From contig NZ_JALDPT010000007.1 of NCBI RefSeq assembly GCF_022695515.1, forward strand, positions 1 to 64,000: a stretch of DNA of 64,000 nucleotides. The letters are read 5' to 3'. This DNA is from Phenylobacterium aquaticum. GTDB lineage: Bacteria > Pseudomonadota > Alphaproteobacteria > Caulobacterales > Caulobacteraceae. Position numbers and translations under genes: made by a program. How positions within the stretch are numbered: the first letter of the stretch is position 1; each line of letters opens with the position of its first letter. This document shows positions 7,516 through 16,289 of the stretch, piece after piece. A model generated the notes under the pieces. That model made no database searches, was not told the origin of the DNA, and saw only the letters and a program-made list of their open reading frames with translations.

Positions 7516-9656
7516 ATGAGTGATTCGAACGGGGCCTCGGCCCTCTCCCAAGACCCACGGCTGGGATACCCCATGGCCGAGCTGAGCCACCGCACGGACG
7601 CCCAGGAGACAGGGAAGCGTCGCTTTGATCCGCTGACCGCGGCCGCGGTGGTGTTTTCATCATGGCTGTGATGTTCGCCGGCGCGCCCGCGCTCAACGCC
7701 GGCCCGGCGACTCTCGCCGGCCTGCTGCTGCTGATCGGCCTGGCGGGGGTCTCTTGCCTCGGCCTGTTCGTCCTGCGCTCCTCGGCCGAAAGCCATGCGG
7801 ACCAGGAGCCCGGCGCCGACAAGCTGATCGACGCCCTGGCCGAGCCGGCGGCGATCGCCGCCGCCGACGGCCGCATCCAGGCCGCCAACGCCCGCTGGCG
7901 CGAGGTGCTCGGCGCCGCGACCCGCCTGCCCAAGACCGGCGCCTCGGCCTCCAGCCTGTTCTCGGCCCTCACCGCCGCCCGGCGCGAGGGCTTCGGCCAC
8001 GCCTCGATCCGCGCCCAGGGAACCGAGCACCAGGCGACGGTCGCCGCCCTGGGCGAGCGCCGCTATCTGGTCCGCCTGGCCGGCGCCCCCGCCGACCAGC
8101 TGTCCCTGCCGCGCGCCGCGGCCGAGGTGCTGACCGCCTTCACCACCGCCAAGCCGCCGCCGCCCAAGGTGCTCGACGCCTTCGCCGCCGCCTCGCCTTT
8201 CGGCGCCGCCCTGCTGGAGGGGGAGGATCCCTTCGAGGCGACGATCATTGAGGCCAACCCCACGCTCGCGGCCCTGCCGGGCTATGCCGGCGTCGGGTCG
8301 GTGTTCGGCGAGCTGATCGAGCCGGCCTCGCGCGCCGACGCCCGCGGCAAGCTCGACGACGGCGGCGCGGCGCTCGAAGTGCGCCTGGCCAACGATCCGA
8401 CCAAGATCGCCCACCTCTATCTGTCCAAGGGCTCGGGCCGCTGGGTCGCCTATCTGGTCGACGTCTCCGAGCAGAAGCAGATCGAGCTGCAGCTGGCTCA
8501 GAGCCAGAAGATGCAGGCCATCGGCCAGCTGGCCGGCGGCGTGGCCCACGACTTCAACAATCTGCTCACCGCCATCTTCATGCAGCTGGACGTCCTGGCC
8601 AGCCGCCACCCGGTGGGCGACCCCTCCTATGAGGGGCTGAACGAGATCCGCCAGACCTCGACGCGGGCCGCCGACCTGGTGCGCAAGCTGCTGGCCTTCT
8701 CGCGCAAGCAGACGGTCCAGCGCGAGATCCTGGATCTCGGCGAGCTGATCAGCGAGTTCGAGGTGCTGCTGCGCCGCGTGCTGCACGAGGACGTGACGCT
8801 GGAAACCGAATACGGCCGCAACCTGCCGCATGTCCGCGCCGACCGCGGCCAGCTGGAGACGGCGGTCATGAACCTGGCGGTCAACGCCCGGGACGCCGCC
8901 CGCTCGTTCGGCGGCTCCAGGGTCAAGATCCGCACCGCCCGGCTGTCCGAGGCCGAGGCCCACGCGCTCGGCTATCCGACCGCCCAAGGCGAGCAGGCCC
9001 TGATCGAGGTCTCCGACGACGGCCCCGGCATCCCGCCCGAGGTCATGGACAAGATCTTCGACCCGTTCTTCACCACCAAGCCGGTGGGCGAGGGCACGGG
9101 CCTGGGGCTCGCCACCGTCTATGGCATCGTCAAGCAGTCGGATGGCTGGATCGCGGTGGCCTCCAAGCCCGGCGACGGGGCCGCCTTCCGCATCTTCCTG
9201 CCGGTCCATGTGCCCGCCGTCGGCGCGGCGCCTGCCCCGGCCCTGGCCAAGCCCGCCCGGCCCCAGGCCCGCGACCTCTCCGGCGCCGGCCGGATCCTGT
9301 TCGTCGAGGACGAGGACGCCGTGCGCGGCGTCGCGGCCAAGCTGCTGCGCGCCCGCGGCTACGAGGTGATCGAGGCGGCGTCCGGCGAGGAGGCCCTCGA
9401 ACTGGCCGAGGAGCATGCCGGCTCCATCGACCTGATGATCTCCGACGTGGTCATGCCCGGCATGCAGGGTCCCGACCTTCTGAAGGCGGCCCGGGTCTAT
9501 CTGGGCGGCGCGCCGGTGATGTTCATCTCCGGCTACGCGGAGGCCGAGTTCTCCAACCTGCTGGAAGGGGAAGCCAATATCTCGTTCCTGCCCAAGCCGA
9601 TCGATATCAAGACGCTGGCGGAGCGTGTGAAACAGGAGCTGCAAAAGGCGGCTTGA
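7516..9656 (+). CDS. cckA: Hybrid histidine kinase CckA (frame broken near its start in this sequence)
   Basis: About 713 residues when repaired. The first frame (ATG at 7516 or 7510) encodes a short cytoplasmic N-terminus and the start of a membrane helix ([11 protein letters not shown]). The second frame, open from 7662, continues the helix and adds a second helix, PAS-like regions, a kinase core (phospho-His in [11 protein letters not shown], codon 8547-8549; [18 protein letters not shown]) and a receiver domain (Asp in SDVVMPG, codon 9444-9446). Adding one T to the run at 7654-7657 joins the frames as VVFFIMAVMF. CckA controls the phosphorelay to CtrA. Its position behind flhB matches the order I recall from Caulobacter. 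Confidence 0.85.
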
Positions 9657-9665
9657 CCGCATCCC

Positions 9666-9689
9666 CCAAAATGGGAGTACTCATTTTGG
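9666..9689. promoter_or_regulatory. Inverted repeat downstream of cckA
   Basis: Perfect 8-bp arms CCAAAATG (9666-9673) and CATTTTGG (9682-9689) are separated by eight bases. It begins 10 bases after the cckA stop. The AT-rich arms and missing T-run make it an unconvincing terminator; an operator for the small downstream gene is equally possible. A second short dyad (AGACT/AGTCT, 9740-9753) lies in the same 170-base gap. Confidence 0.45.
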
Positions 9690-9825
9690 AGATACGTGTT
9701 ATTGCGAAATATTCGCGCGCGTGAAATCTGGATTAACTGAGACTTGCTAGTCTGGTTGAGCGTTATACCTGAAATGAGTGGCCGGTTTGCGGCTGGCTCA
9801 TTCTGGAACACTTCCGGAGAACGTC

Positions 9826-10017
9826 GTGAAAGCTGAAACGCAAGCCATTCCGACCCGGCCCGCCGAGCCTCAGGTCGGCGAGCGCAAGATGGTCCGCATC
9901 ACCCCCGAGCGCATCGCCGGGGTCGTCATGGACGCCTACGCCCCTCAAAGAGATCAGTTGCGACGCGCCGTCGCCGGCATCATCCGGGGGGATGACGCCC
10001 TGCGCCAGAAGGCCTGA
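9826..10017 (+). CDS. Small hypothetical protein
   Basis: 63 residues from a GTG at 9826, chosen because GGAG (9815-9818) precedes it; an in-frame ATG at 9778 would add 16 residues without a ribosome-binding site. The N-terminal third is Pro-rich and probably disordered; the rest (VRITPERIAGVVMDAYAPQR and onwards) looks like one or two basic helices. No family recognised. It sits alone between cckA and a helicase gene and has its own AT-richer upstream region with two dyads. Confidence 0.5.
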   Translation: MKAETQAIPTRPAEPQVGERKMVRITPERIAGVVMDAYAPQRDQLRRAVAGIIRGDDALRQKA

Positions 10018-10130
10018 GCGTCCCTCAGCCGCAGAGGGTGCGGGACATTATGTCTTGCTCCCGACGACACATGGGCCCATTAGGCGCCCCCGCGCTGTTT
10101 CTGTGTGTGTCGCGGGACGAAGGACACTCC

Positions 10131-12002
10131 ATGCCATTTCCCGCCACCCATCCCGCCCTGGAGCGCGCGCTCGCGGCTCAAGGCTATGCGGAACCCACCC
10201 CCGTTCAGGCCGCCGTCCTGGCGCCCGAAGCCGCCGGCCGCGACCTGCTGGTCTCGGCCCAGACCGGCTCCGGCAAGACCGTGGCCTTCGGTCTCGCCTT
10301 CGGCCCAACCCTGCTGGGCGAGGCCGATCGCCTGACCAATCCCGGCGCGCCGCTCGCCCTGGTGATCGCGCCGACCCGCGAGCTGGCCCTGCAGGTCAAC
10401 GCCGAACTGACCTGGCTCTACAAGGACGCCGGCGCGGTCGTCGTCTCCTGTGTCGGCGGCATGGATCCGCGCCGCGAGCAGCGGGCGCTGGCCGCTGGCT
10501 GCCACATCGTGGTCGGCACGCCCGGCCGCCTGAAGGACCACCTGGAGCGCGGCAATCTGAACTCCAAGGCCCTGCGCGTCGTCGTCCTCGACGAGGCGGA
10601 CGAGATGCTCGACATGGGCTTCCGCGAGGACCTTGAGGAGATCCTGGACTCCGCGCCGGAAGGCCGCCGGACCCTGCTGTTCTCCGCCACCATCGCCAAG
10701 GAGATCGCGGCGCTTGCGCGCCGCTACCAGCGCGATGCCATGCGCATCGACACCATCCAGCGCAACGAGCCGCACGGCGACATCGAATACCGCGCCATGC
10801 GCGTGGCGCCGAACGAGGTCGAGCACGCGGTCGTCAATGTCCTGCGCTTCTTCGAGGCCCCCGGCGCCCTGGTGTTCTGCAACACCCGCGACGGCGTGCG
10901 CCACATGCATGCCGCCCTGCGCGAGCGCGGCTTCTCGGTCGTCGGCCTGTCCGGCGAGCTGGGCCAGCGCGAGCGCTCCGACGCCCTTCAGGCCCTGCGC
11001 GACGGTCACGCCCGGGTCTGCGTCGCCACCGACGTCGCCGCCCGCGGCCTCGACCTGCCCGACCTGGGCCTCGTCATCCACGCCGACCTGCCGGTGAACA
11101 AGGCCGGCCTGCTGCACCGTTCGGGCCGGACCGGCCGGGCCGGGCGCAAGGGCGTGTCGGTGCTGATCGTGCCCTATACCCGCCGTCGCAAGGCCGAGAT
11201 GCTGCTGTCGTCGGGCAATATCGACGCCGAATGGGGCGCCGCCCCCACCGCCGACGCCATCCGCGCCAAGGACCAGGTCCGCCTGCTGGAGGATCCCATC
11301 CTGGCTGAGCCGGCCGCCGAGGAGGATCTGGCCCTGGCCGCCAAGGTGCTCGAGACCAAGAGCCCGGAAGAGGTCGCCGCCGCCCTGATCCGCCTCTACC
11401 GCGCCCGCCTGCCGTCGCCGGAAGACCTGTTCGAGGATCCGCGCGACCGCGGCAGCTCGGCCAAGGGCGACCGCTGGAGCCCGGACCGCGCCGAGCGCGG
11501 CGAGCGTCCGGACCGGGGCGATCGTCCTGACCGCGCCGAGCGCGAGTTCGGCAAGCCCGACCGCCTGTCGCCCGATGACGTGGTCTGGTTCCGCGTCACC
11601 GTGGGCCGCAAGAACAACGCCGACCCCAAGTGGCTCATCCCGCTGATCTGCCGCCTGGGCCACGTGACCAAGCCGGATATCGGCGCGATCCGCATCTTCG
11701 ACAACGAGACCAAGTTCGAGATCTCCAAGGGCGCGGAAGCCAAGTTCAGCTCGGCCATCAAGGCGACCGAGGGCGAGGACATCCGCATCGAACCCTCGGC
11801 GCCCCCCGGTCCGCGTCCCCAGGGCGGGGCCCCCTACGTCAAGAAGCCCTTTAACAAGAAGAAGCCCTCCAACGACGCCCGCCCCGATCGCGGCGACCGT
11901 CCGGAACGCTCGGGCCCGCCCTCGGCGCACGGTCCGCGCAAGGGTTCGCCCGGCAAGGGCGGCGGCAAGCCCTTCAAGGGCCCGCCGCGCCGCAAGGACT
12001 AG
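10131..12002 (+). CDS. DEAD-box ATP-dependent RNA helicase (DeaD/CsdA type)
   Basis: 623 residues. The Q-motif Gln is at 26, motif I AQTGSGKT at 43-50, motif II DEAD at 154-157 and motif III SAT at 185-187. Motif V (ARGLDLPD) and motif VI (HRSGRTGRAG) follow. After the two RecA domains come a charged Arg/Asp-rich linker and a DbpA-type RNA-binding domain (about 482-555), then a basic Lys/Gly/Pro tail. This is the architecture of ribosome-assembly and cold-adaptation helicases. ATG at 10131 is chosen because GAAGGAC precedes it and it gives the canonical N-terminus. Confidence 0.93.
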   Translation: MPFPATHPALERALAAQGYAEPTPVQAAVLAPEAAGRDLLVSAQTGSGKTVAFGLAFGPTLLGEADRLTNPGAPLALVIAPTRELALQVNAELTWLYKDAGAVVVSCVGGMDPRREQRALAAGCHIVVGTPGRLKDHLERGNLNSKALRVVVLDEADEMLDMGFREDLEEILDSAPEGRRTLLFSATIAKEIAALARRYQRDAMRIDTIQRNEPHGDIEYRAMRVAPNEVEHAVVNVLRFFEAPGALVFCNTRDGVRHMHAALRERGFSVVGLSGELGQRERSDALQALRDGHARVCVATDVAARGLDLPDLGLVIHADLPVNKAGLLHRSGRTGRAGRKGVSVLIVPYTRRRKAEMLLSSGNIDAEWGAAPTADAIRAKDQVRLLEDPILAEPAAEEDLALAAKVLETKSPEEVAAALIRLYRARLPSPEDLFEDPRDRGSSAKGDRWSPDRAERGERPDRGDRPDRAEREFGKPDRLSPDDVVWFRVTVGRKNNADPKWLIPLICRLGHVTKPDIGAIRIFDNETKFEISKGAEAKFSSAIKATEGEDIRIEPSAPPGPRPQGGAPYVKKPFNKKKPSNDARPDRGDRPERSGPPSAHGPRKGSPGKGGGKPFKGPPRRKD

Positions 12003-12005
12003 GGT

Positions 12006-13295
12006 CTAGTCCACGCCAGCCACGGCCAGCAGGGCGGCCAGCCCGACCTGCATGCCCTTGACGCTGGCGGACTTCTCCACGTCGATCCATTCGTCCAGGG
12101 CGTGGGCGCGTCCGCCCGTGCCGCCCGACCCGATCGTCACGGCCGGAATGCCCAGGCTCATGGGCACATTGGAATCGGTCGAGGAGGCCCCGTGGTCGGG
12201 CGTGAAGCCCAGGGCCGCCACGCTGGCGTGGGTCAGGCGGACGATGTCGGTCTGGGGATCGGTGCGCCCCGCCGGCCGCTCGCCGATCAGCTTGGCCTCA
12301 TAGCTCACCTTGCCGAACCTGGTGGAGCGGGCGGCGTTCTCGCCGGCCACCGCGCCGTCCAGTATGGCGGTCAGCTTCGCGTCCAGCTTGGCGAGTTCGG
12401 CGGCGCTCTCCGAGCGCATGTCGAAGTCCATATAGACCTCGTTGGGGATCGAGTTCACCGAGGTGCCGCCGCCGGTGACGCTGGCCGAATAGGTGGTCTT
12501 GGGGCTCTTGGGCGTGTCCACCGCATAGAGATCGACCACCGACTTCGCCATGGCCGCCATCGGATTGACGATCCCGAAGCTGCCATAGCTGTGGCCGCCC
12601 GGGCCGCGGAAGATCACGTGATAGCGCTTGGAGCCGACGCCCTGGTCGGTGATCCCGGCCGGGTCGTAGCTATCCATCGAGAAGAAGGCGCTGATCCGAC
12701 CCTTATAGGCGCTCTTGTTGAACAGGTAGCGCACGCCGCGCAGGTCGCCCGGACCCTCCTCGCCGACATTGGCCACCAACAGCACATCGGCCTTGGTGCG
12801 GATCTTGGCGGCGTCGAGCGCGCGCATATAGGCCAGCAGCACGGCCAGCGAGCGGGTGTCGTCGCCGATGCCGGGGGCCATCAGCTTGGTCCCCTCGCGG
12901 CGGACCTTCACGTCGGTGCCTTCCGGAAAGACGGTGTCCTGGTGGGCGGCCAGCACCACGTAGGGACCCTTGCCCTTGGTGCGGGTTCCGGGGCGCACGC
13001 CGGTGACGTTGCCCTCGGCGTCCATCTCGACATCGGTCAGGCCGGCGGCTTTCCAGCGGGCCAGCAGCGCCTTGCCGCGCGCGGCCTCCTTGAAGGGCGG
13101 GGCGGGGATCTCGGTCAGGGTGATGATGTCGGCGACCGTCTGGTCGTGCTGGTCGGCCAGGGTCTGGACCGCGGTCTTGAAGGCCGGGCTGGAGATGATC
13201 TTGCCGACGGTCTGATCCGGCGTCGGCGCAGCCGACGCAGCGGTGGAGAGCCCCGACAGGGCGACGGACACGAGCAGGGCGGTGACGACGCGCAT
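12006..13295 (-). CDS. Secreted M20-family metallopeptidase
   Basis: 429 residues from the ATG at 13295, which opens a clear signal peptide (MRVVTALLVSVALSGLS..ASA). M20 zinc motifs are present: AAHQDT with the first His, GIGDD with the bridging Asp, VGEEG with the general-base and metal Glu, and GGHSYG in the dimerisation domain. M20 enzymes cleave small peptides or acyl-amino acids using two zinc ions; this one should work in the periplasm. Subfamily (dipeptidase, tripeptidase or carboxypeptidase) is undecided. It converges on the helicase gene, with three bases between the stop codons. Confidence 0.87.
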   Translation of the reverse strand: MRVVTALLVSVALSGLSTAASAAPTPDQTVGKIISSPAFKTAVQTLADQHDQTVADIITLTEIPAPPFKEAARGKALLARWKAAGLTDVEMDAEGNVTGVRPGTRTKGKGPYVVLAAHQDTVFPEGTDVKVRREGTKLMAPGIGDDTRSLAVLLAYMRALDAAKIRTKADVLLVANVGEEGPGDLRGVRYLFNKSAYKGRISAFFSMDSYDPAGITDQGVGSKRYHVIFRGPGGHSYGSFGIVNPMAAMAKSVVDLYAVDTPKSPKTTYSASVTGGGTSVNSIPNEVYMDFDMRSESAAELAKLDAKLTAILDGAVAGENAARSTRFGKVSYEAKLIGERPAGRTDPQTDIVRLTHASVAALGFTPDHGASSTDSNVPMSLGIPAVTIGSGGTGGRAHALDEWIDVEKSASVKGMQVGLAALLAVAGVD

Positions 13296-13467
13296 GGGCG
13301 CTCCTTTGTGGTTCGGCTCCTGATAGCCCAAAGCCCGCCAAGCGGCGAATTGTCTCGCAGGCGCCCAATTCGGGTCGGCCTCGGCAAAGCGGAACCGGAA
13401 ATTTACTTCCGCGCCTTAACCAAAGAGGGCTGCGCGAGGCTTGCCTGCGCGACCTGGGCCGGGGGCC

Positions 13468-14061
13468 ATGCAGAGTACGACCAAGATCAATCTCGAGAAG
13501 GCGACAGCCCTCGTGATCGATGACAACCAGCAGGCGCTCGACCTGCTGTCGAGCGTGCTCGCCAGTTTCGGCCTGCGCGACCAGGTGCGCTGCACCAGCG
13601 CCATGGAGGCGGTCGAGGTCTGCAAGCGCCGGGTCTTCGACCTGATCCTCACCGACGGCCAGATGCCGGTGATGGACGGCTACGAATTCGTCCACTGGCT
13701 GCGCCGCGAGGGCGGGGACGCCGGACGCCTGACCCCGACCATCGTGGTCACGGCCCACACCCGCAAATCACATGTGATCAAGGCCCGCGACTGCGGCGCC
13801 AACTTCATCATCGCCAAGCCCATCACCCCCACGGTCATCCTGCAGCGCATCTTCTGGGTGGCCCAGGCCAACCGGGTGTTCATCGAGACCGACAGCTATG
13901 TGGGCCCCGACCGGCGCTTCAAGCAGATGGGGCCGCCGGCGGAATTCCCGGACGGGCGGCGCAGGGACGACAAGCCGGTGGAGATCGGCGCGGCTCAGGA
14001 GCCGAACATGAGCCAGGATGAACTCAACAATATGATCGTCGCACAGAAGGCCGCGCTATGA
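13468..14061 (+). CDS. CheY-like response regulator with extended C-terminus
   Basis: 197 residues from the ATG at 13468. An N-terminal receiver domain has acidic residues DD (18-19), phospho-acceptor Asp63 (TDGQMPVMDG) and Lys117 (AKPIT). There is no DNA-binding output domain. Instead about 70 residues follow, with two Arg-rich patches (VGPDRRF, DGRRRDD) and a C-terminal MSQDELNNMI (181-190) that resembles the CheY-binding N-terminal peptide of FliM. The gene overlaps the next by four bases (ATGA). A role in motility or a cell-surface switch is inferred from these features, not shown. Confidence 0.8.
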   Translation: MQSTTKINLEKATALVIDDNQQALDLLSSVLASFGLRDQVRCTSAMEAVEVCKRRVFDLILTDGQMPVMDGYEFVHWLRREGGDAGRLTPTIVVTAHTRKSHVIKARDCGANFIIAKPITPTVILQRIFWVAQANRVFIETDSYVGPDRRFKQMGPPAEFPDGRRRDDKPVEIGAAQEPNMSQDELNNMIVAQKAAL

Positions 14062-14555
14062 GCGTCGTAAAGAAATACCACGTGAAGCCCCGGCTGGCCG
14101 AGATGATCCAGAAGGCGGGCGGCCTGCATGTCGGCGAGGCCATCAAGCGCGGTCAGGCCGTGATCGACGAGCATCGCGAGGAGTTCCTCAGCGAGATCGA
14201 CGCCGCCATGGCCGCCATGGACGCGCTGGCGGCCCAGGCCGACTACGACATCGAGGAGATGTACAAGGCCTCGACCCGGGTGATCTCGGCCTGCGCCGTG
14301 CTGACCGACGAAAGCCTGGCCCAGGCCTCGCGCTCGCTCTGCGACCTGATCGACCGGGCGAGCGAGACCGGCAAGATCAATCCGCTGAGCGTCCAGGTGC
14401 ACCTGGCCTCGATGCGCATGCTGCACCGCTCCGAAGCCAGTCCGGACGAGCGGGCCCAGATTCTCGAGGGCCTGACCAAGGTCGTCGAGAAGCAGGATCG
14501 TCAGGCGGCGGCCGCCCAGGCCAAGGGCGAGGCCGAGGCGGCCTCCGACACCTAG
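14058..14555 (+). CDS. Helical partner protein of the upstream response regulator
   Basis: 165 residues, almost entirely helical by composition, with an acidic/Ala-rich tail. The middle (AMAAMDALAAQADYDIEEMYKASTRV in part) looks like an amphipathic helical bundle. It resembles CheE-like or HPt-like helical chemotaxis accessory proteins in size and style, but I cannot identify a phosphorylatable His with confidence. Its start overlaps the response regulator stop (ATGA), so the two are co-translated and probably interact. I leave the function open. Confidence 0.6.
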   Translation: MSVVKKYHVKPRLAEMIQKAGGLHVGEAIKRGQAVIDEHREEFLSEIDAAMAAMDALAAQADYDIEEMYKASTRVISACAVLTDESLAQASRSLCDLIDRASETGKINPLSVQVHLASMRMLHRSEASPDERAQILEGLTKVVEKQDRQAAAAQAKGEAEAASDT

Positions 14556-16186
14556 GCCTTGACCCCCAGGGCCTCCAGGGCCCGGGCTTTCACGGCCTTA
14601 TAGTCGACCTTGCCATTGGGGGCGCGGCCGATCGAATCGACCACCACCAGCTCCCGCGGCGCCTTGTAGTGAGCGAGCTGGGCCTTCACGTGCTCGGTCA
14701 TCTCGGCCAGGGTCAGGTCGTGGGCGCCCTCGGGCTCCACCACCGCGCAGATCCGCTCCCCGAAGCGCGGATCGGGCACACCCACCACCACCGCATCGCG
14801 GACATGGGCGTGGGTCTTCAGCGCCTCCTCGACTTCCTCGGGGAAGACCTTCTCGCCGCCGGTGTTGATGCACTGAGAGCCGCGGCCCAGCAGCTTCAGG
14901 GTGCCGTCGAGATTGACCTCGGCGAAGTCGCCCGGCACCGACCAGCGCACGCCCTCCATGATCTTGAAGGTCTTGGCGCTCTTCTCCTCGTCCTTGTAGT
15001 AGCCCATCGGCAGGAAGCCGGAGACCGCCACCAGGCCGCGCTCGCCGGAACCCGGCTCCACGCGCCGGCCGTCCTCGGTGAACACGGCCGTGTTCGGGCC
15101 CAGCATGAAGGCCGCGGTCTGGGCCTCGGCCCCCGCGGCGGACGCCGACGCCCCCAGCCCCACGGCCTCCGACGAGCCGAAGCTGTCGGCGATCATGGCG
15201 CCCGGGATATGGCTCAGCAGGCCGCGCTTGTTCTCCTGGCTCCACATGGAGCCCGACGAGCTCATGGAGCGGATGCTGGAGAGGTCCCAGCGGCCCGGGT
15301 TGGCCTCCAGCGCCTCCAGCATGGGGGTGGAGAAGGCCAGGCCCACCAGCACGATATTGGTCGCCTTCAGCCGCTCGGCCTCGTTCCACAGCTCGATGGC
15401 GTCGAACTTGCGCGAGGGCAGGGTGCAGACCGTGCCGCCGCCGATCAGCGAGATGAAGGCTGAGAACTGTCCGGTCCCGTGCATCAGGGGCGCGGCGGTG
15501 ATCATCGTGGACCGCAGGTGCTCGGGCCCCTGGATGCGGGCGATCAGCTCGGGGATCGAGGTCGCGGGCGCGATGCCCAGGGCGGCGTTGCCGCCGGCGC
15601 CCAGCACATTGAACAGGTCGTCCTGCCGCCACATCACGCCCTTGGGCATGCCGGTGGTGCCGCCGGTGTAGAGCAGCACCAGATCGTCGGGGGAACGGCC
15701 CCAGGGGGCCTTCACCGGCCGCTGGGCGGGCGTCTTGGCGACCAGGGTCTCATAGTCCTCGGCCCAGGCCGGCGCCGGGTGGCCCGGCTCGGCGACCGCG
15801 ATCCACAGCTTCACCTTGGGCAGGCGGGCGCGGACGGCTTCCAGGGTCTCGGTGAAGCCCGCATGGAAGACCACCACCTCGGCGTCGGCGTTGTCGAAGA
15901 GGTAGACCAGCTCCTCGCCGCCATAGCGGTAATTGGTGTTGATCGGGTCCAGGCCCGCCTTGAAGGCCGCGCAATAGACCTCGAGATATTCCGGCCCGTT
16001 GTAGAGATAGGCCGCGACCTTGCCGTCGGCGCCGGCCCCGGCGGTCACCAGGCGCGCGGCCAGGGCGTCGGCGCGGGCGTCGAACTGGGCCCAGGTCACC
16101 ACCCGCTCCCCCTGGATCAGGGCCGGTCTGTCGGGCTGGACGGCTGCAATGGCTTCCCAGACGTCCGCGAATAGCCACGCGCTCAT
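14552..16186 (-). CDS. Acyl-CoA synthetase (AMP-forming, ANL superfamily)
   Basis: 544 residues. The AMP-binding loop is YTGGTTGMPKG, followed by later motifs including the Y-K/D-E region (MGYYKDEEKSAKTF), the hinge (GRGSQCINTGGEKVFPEEVE) and the catalytic Lys near the end (PNGKVDYKAVK). These enzymes activate a carboxylate with ATP to an acyl-adenylate and then transfer it to CoA. The overall pattern is FadD3-like, suggesting a medium or branched acid rather than a common long-chain fatty acid. Its 3' end overlaps the convergent helical-protein gene by four bases. Confidence 0.88.
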   Translation of the reverse strand: MSAWLFADVWEAIAAVQPDRPALIQGERVVTWAQFDARADALAARLVTAGAGADGKVAAYLYNGPEYLEVYCAAFKAGLDPINTNYRYGGEELVYLFDNADAEVVVFHAGFTETLEAVRARLPKVKLWIAVAEPGHPAPAWAEDYETLVAKTPAQRPVKAPWGRSPDDLVLLYTGGTTGMPKGVMWRQDDLFNVLGAGGNAALGIAPATSIPELIARIQGPEHLRSTMITAAPLMHGTGQFSAFISLIGGGTVCTLPSRKFDAIELWNEAERLKATNIVLVGLAFSTPMLEALEANPGRWDLSSIRSMSSSGSMWSQENKRGLLSHIPGAMIADSFGSSEAVGLGASASAAGAEAQTAAFMLGPNTAVFTEDGRRVEPGSGERGLVAVSGFLPMGYYKDEEKSAKTFKIMEGVRWSVPGDFAEVNLDGTLKLLGRGSQCINTGGEKVFPEEVEEALKTHAHVRDAVVVGVPDPRFGERICAVVEPEGAHDLTLAEMTEHVKAQLAHYKAPRELVVVDSIGRAPNGKVDYKAVKARALEALGVKA

Positions 16187-16289
16187 GGCTGCCTCCCTAG
16201 GCTTGTTATGCTTGGGCGGCAGTTGGCGTCGGGCCGGCCGTCTTAGTCAACGGTGACGCGAGGGGAGGCTGACCTAGGGGAATGTTTCC

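Noticed and set aside
7651-7662. Programmed -1 ribosomal frameshifting in cckA
   Set aside because: The bases do not form a standard slippery heptamer and no downstream stimulatory structure was apparent; the same sign of break in five other genes favours sequence error.
7500-9662. 720-residue reverse frame opposite cckA
   Set aside because: Low-complexity Gly/Leu/Ala/Gln composition and complete overlap with a well-supported kinase.
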